In this document: piece after piece, positions 55,248 to 57,771 of the stretch | Position numbering within the stretch: position 1 is the stretch's first letter | How the letters are laid out: the number at the start of each line of letters is the position of its first letter | Assembly (NCBI GenBank): GCA_023150915.1 | Contig: JAKLKA010000032.1 | Span: forward strand, 1-57,771 | Length of the DNA stretch: 57,771 nucleotides | Origin: Polyangiaceae bacterium | Lineage (GTDB): Bacteria; Myxococcota_A; Polyangia; Polyangiales; Polyangiaceae | Direction: 5' to 3' | Made by a program: the position numbers and the translations under genes | Notes under the pieces: generated by a model | Told to the model about the DNA's origin: nothing | Databases searched by the model: none | The model's input: the letters and a program-made list of their open reading frames with translations, nothing else

Positions 55248-56051
55248 GTGCGCTTCGCCCTGTTCAGCGATCAACACTTCGGGCCCAAGGCCTTCTTCGC
55301 GGGCAAGCTGCGCAAGCTGAGCCACGAAGCGGGCGCGCTGACCCGGGCTTTCGTCGAGCGGATGAACACCGTGGAGCGGCCCGAGCTGGTGGTGAACCTG
55401 GGGGACGTGCTGGAAGACGACAGCCCCGAGCGCGATCGCGCTCGCTACGGCCAGTTCTTGGACATCGTGTCCGCGCTGAACGCGCCGCTGATTCACGTGG
55501 CCGGCAATCACGACCAGATCCAGCTCACCGAGGACGACCTGCGCGCGCTGTGGGGGCACACCGGGCCGCTTCACTACAGCCGCGACGTGGGCGGGGTGCA
55601 CTTCGTGGTGCTGAACACCCTCGAGACGAAAGACGTGTGCGTGCGGCTGCCCCAGGCGCAACTCGAGTGGCTGGCGCTCGACCTGGCCGCGGCCACCAGC
55701 CCCGTGGTGGTGCTGATGCACCACCCTGCGAGCGAGCAAGATCTGACGGGCAACCGCTGGTTCGAGAAGGCCCCGCACATTTGCCGGCTGGCCGAGCGGC
55801 GCGAGCTTCGGCGCGTGCTCGAACAGAGCGGCAAGGTGGTGGCGGTGTTCAACGGTCACGCGCACTGGAACCACCTGGACGTGATCGCGGGCATTCCCTA
55901 TCTCACGTTGCAGAGCCTGATCGAGAACCTGGACGACGACGCGCCGGGCCGGCCGGCGGCGTGCTTCGCCGTGGTCGATCTCGAACCGCGGCGGCTCTGC
56001 GTGCGCGTCGAGGGCGCAGAGCCGGCGCGCTATCAGCTCGAGCTTGGCTGA
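55248..56051 (+). CDS. Calcineurin-like metallophosphoesterase
   Basis: 267-residue metallophosphoesterase with all five metal-site motifs: DxH at Asp8-His10 (FSDQHFG), GD in VNLGDVLED, GNHD, the His pair MHHPA, and GHAH. It lacks a signal peptide and probably acts in the cytoplasm on a phosphodiester or phosphomonoester such as a cyclic nucleotide or UDP-sugar lipid precursor; which cannot be told. GTG start. It is divergent from the GDDxY lipoprotein (54 bp apart) and its 3' end overlaps the convergent lgt gene by 19 bp. Confidence 0.9.
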   Translation: MRFALFSDQHFGPKAFFAGKLRKLSHEAGALTRAFVERMNTVERPELVVNLGDVLEDDSPERDRARYGQFLDIVSALNAPLIHVAGNHDQIQLTEDDLRALWGHTGPLHYSRDVGGVHFVVLNTLETKDVCVRLPQAQLEWLALDLAAATSPVVVLMHHPASEQDLTGNRWFEKAPHICRLAERRELRRVLEQSGKVVAVFNGHAHWNHLDVIAGIPYLTLQSLIENLDDDAPGRPAACFAVVDLEPRRLCVRVEGAEPARYQLELG

Positions 56052-57394
56052 GGCTTCTTCTTCTTTGCCTTCGGCTTGGGCGCCGGGGGCGGCTCGGATG
56101 CTTCTTCGGGTTCGGCCCCGCCGTCCGAGTCGTCTGCCTCGGGCGCGGCGCCGGGCCCCAGGCTCATGGCGGCCGCGGGGTGCTGCTTCCCGGCTTCGTC
56201 CAGCGTGTACCAGGCGACCCCGGCGGCCACGCCGGTGAAGAGGCCAATCCACTGCGAGGTGGAGAGCTGGGTGGACGCCGCCTGGGCGAAGCTGGCGGGC
56301 CTCAGCGCAAGGTACAACGCCACCGGCGGGACCAGCGCCAAGGCGTCGGTCGCCCAGCGCAGGTTCGGCGGGCGAACGCTGCGCGACGGGCCATAGATGT
56401 AGGCGGCAGCGAAGATCAAGAGCGCCGCGGGCAGGTACACGTGCGTGCCGACGAACGGCCCGAGCTCGCCGCGCTCGGCGTCGTCGCGCAAGATCTCGAC
56501 CGCGAAGCGCAAGTAGCCGTACCCCAGCGTGAACGCCAGGAACACCTGGCCGCGGAAACGGCGGTGCTTTCGCACCAGGAACACCAGCCCGAGCAGCACC
56601 GCGCCGGCCAGCATCTCGTACAGCTGCGTCGGGTGCACGGGCAGCGAGGCGGTGGCATCGGGTGAGAGGCCGCGCTGGTTCACGTGCTGGATCCAGGCCG
56701 GCGAGCCCGAGCCCTCGAGCAGCGTGCCCTCGGTCCAGCGCGGGAAGGTGCCCAGCCGCCTGAGCCAGGCCGGCGCGCCCTCACCCAGCGGCGTGCCGAA
56801 GTCGCAGCCGAACAGGTAGCAGCCCAGGCGCGTGATCAGAAGGCCGCTGGCCAGGCTGGGGACGGCCACGTCGGCCCAGGGCAAGAGGCGGATCTTCTGG
56901 CTGCGCAGGTAGGCGAACGACCCGATGAAGCCACCGATGAACCCGCCATACGCCACCAGACCGCCGCGCCGGAACGCGAACAGGTCGCGGAAGACGTCGA
57001 ACTCTTGCGGGTTGGTGACGAAGTACAAGAGCCGCGCGCCGATCAGCGCCGACGCCGCGGTTACGAAGTAGCAGTTCGCCATCTTGTGGCGCGGCAGGCC
57101 ATCGCGCTCGGCCAACCCCAGCGTCAGGAACCAACCGACCACGATGCTGACGCAGAGCATGGCGCCGTAGCTGTAGATGGGCAGCGGCGAGAGCGTGGTG
57201 ACCTGACCGCGATAGCTGAACGCGCTGAGCCCGGCCGCTGCGGCCAGCACCAGCCCGATCACCAGCAGGTCGCCCGCGCGCTTCTGGTAGCCGAAGAGCG
57301 CGAGCAGCGCGCCCAGCGCGGCCAAGACCACGAGCGCGGGGAACAGTGGAATGGTCCACGCAGGCAGCGGCAGCTGGAACAGAACGGGATGCAT
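56033..57394 (-). CDS. lgt: Prolipoprotein diacylglyceryl transferase with extended C-terminus
   Basis: 453-residue Lgt, which transfers diacylglycerol from phosphatidylglycerol to the lipobox Cys of prolipoproteins in the inner membrane. Conserved pieces: GGLVAYGGFIGGF, the signature RLGCYLFGCDFGTPLG with its essential Arg, and HPTQLYE. Seven or more membrane helices are visible. The usual H of the HGG motif is Tyr here. About 110 C-terminal residues, with two extra helices and a Lys/Pro/Glu-rich tail, go beyond the typical protein. ATG 57394 is used because the family starts at HPVLF. Convergent overlap of 19 bp with the phosphoesterase. Confidence 0.93.
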   Translation of the reverse strand: MHPVLFQLPLPAWTIPLFPALVVLAALGALLALFGYQKRAGDLLVIGLVLAAAAGLSAFSYRGQVTTLSPLPIYSYGAMLCVSIVVGWFLTLGLAERDGLPRHKMANCYFVTAASALIGARLLYFVTNPQEFDVFRDLFAFRRGGLVAYGGFIGGFIGSFAYLRSQKIRLLPWADVAVPSLASGLLITRLGCYLFGCDFGTPLGEGAPAWLRRLGTFPRWTEGTLLEGSGSPAWIQHVNQRGLSPDATASLPVHPTQLYEMLAGAVLLGLVFLVRKHRRFRGQVFLAFTLGYGYLRFAVEILRDDAERGELGPFVGTHVYLPAALLIFAAAYIYGPSRSVRPPNLRWATDALALVPPVALYLALRPASFAQAASTQLSTSQWIGLFTGVAAGVAWYTLDEAGKQHPAAAMSLGPGAAPEADDSDGGAEPEEASEPPPAPKPKAKKKKPQPSSS

Positions 57395-57465
57395 CGCGCG
57401 GCCTTCCCATACCGCGCAAAACGTCGCGCCACAAAGCCCGGGCGAAGGTGCTAGCATGCAGAGCC

Positions 57466-57771
57466 GTGACGCGCCTCGCTTCGTTCATCGTGCTCTCGAC
57501 GCTGGCCATCGCCTGCGTTCCGACCGACGACCCGCCCGCACCGGCACAAACCGCCGTGGCGGCGCAGCCCGCACCGCCGCCGCCGGCCCCCGCGCCGCAA
57601 GCCACGGGTCGCCTGGATCCGAACCGCCCGCTGCCTTCGGCGCTGCCCTCTGCGAATCCCTTTGCCCAGAACGCCGAGGCCGGCCCGCGCCGGCCGTCGG
57701 GCTCGGCGCGGCTCACTGCCCCGGCGCTGCGCGATCCAGACATCGCGCCCTCGATGGCGCCGGCCCCCGCC
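57466..57771 (+). CDS. Start of a lipoprotein gene (cut by the window edge)
   Basis: The first 102 codons of a lipoprotein, GTG start. Signal peptide VTRLASFIVLSTLAIAC, followed by a Pro/Ala-rich linker (PPAPAQTAVAAQPAPPPPAP) as in the other lipoproteins of the window. The reading frame is open to the end. Divergent from lgt with 71 bp between starts. The folded domain lies outside the window, so no function can be given. Confidence 0.7.
   Translation, partial: MTRLASFIVLSTLAIACVPTDDPPAPAQTAVAAQPAPPPPAPAPQATGRLDPNRPLPSALPSANPFAQNAEAGPRRPSGSARLTAPALRDPDIAPSMAPAPA

Overview
The window is about 58 kb of very GC-rich bacterial chromosome. It looks like a large-genome myxobacterium (Myxococcota, most likely the Polyangia/Sorangium side). 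That is an inference from the gene content: many lipoproteins with Gly/Ser/Thr or Pro/Ala linkers, an FHA-GAF sigma-54 activator, an MXAN_5187-type envelope protein, TSP3-OmpA proteins, decayed HNH and Uma2 genes of the kind that litter these genomes, and a LexA operator resembling the one described for Myxococcus. No rRNA operon, tRNA, CRISPR array or intact transposon was seen.

Layout. 0.3-2.6 kb: two overlapping acyl-CoA dehydrogenases. 2.5-5.9 kb: a glutamine amidotransferase, a dipeptide-epimerase-type enolase homologue and an HAD 5'-nucleotidase. 6.0-8.6 kb: a TolQ/TolR/TonB-like energised transport cluster and a lone cyclic-nucleotide-binding protein. 8.7-9.4 kb: lexA with a candidate SOS box. 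9.5-12.9 kb: outer-membrane proteins (a small lipoprotein, TSP3-OmpA, a secreted protein). 12.9-14.8 kb: an acyl-CoA ligase. 14.8-22.0 kb: a long minus-strand run (cupredoxin-like protein, MXAN_5187-like protein, FadL-like porin, rlmM, trxB, family-4 uracil-DNA glycosylase, DUF2085). 22.0-22.5 kb: a gene-free divergent region with a candidate structured RNA. 22.5-28.0 kb: a PglZ/alkaline-phosphatase-fold protein, a ThDP enzyme, a lipoprotein, and an RRM protein with two small downstream genes. 28.0-32.5 kb: a translationally overlapping sigma-54 activator - HtrA - cystathionine beta-synthase operon. 32.6-42.4 kb: envelope proteins, gpsA, lepB, tdh-kbl and small membrane genes. 42.6-44.1 kb: two consecutive pseudogenes (HNH nuclease, Uma2). 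44.1-52.7 kb: an accessory stretch with a double-HTH regulator, beta-helix and other lipoproteins, and a Uma2 / shortened antitoxin / MazF module. 52.9-57.8 kb: a GDDxY-repeat lipoprotein, a metallophosphoesterase, lgt and the start of another lipoprotein.

How it fits together. Most genes serve the cell envelope. About fifteen predicted lipoproteins share the window with lgt and lepB, two enzymes that process exported proteins. Metabolic islands cover fatty-acid activation and oxidation, threonine breakdown (tdh-kbl), transsulfuration (cbs) and glycerophosphate synthesis (gpsA). Genes are tightly packed, with frequent 1-4 bp start/stop overlaps inside operons and several convergent pairs whose 3' coding ends overlap.

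The most unusual element is the minus-strand RNA candidate at about 22068-22306. It has a sarcin-ricin-type hairpin, a 13-bp hairpin with a GAAA tetraloop, and two crossing long-range pairings. All RNA folding was done by eye.
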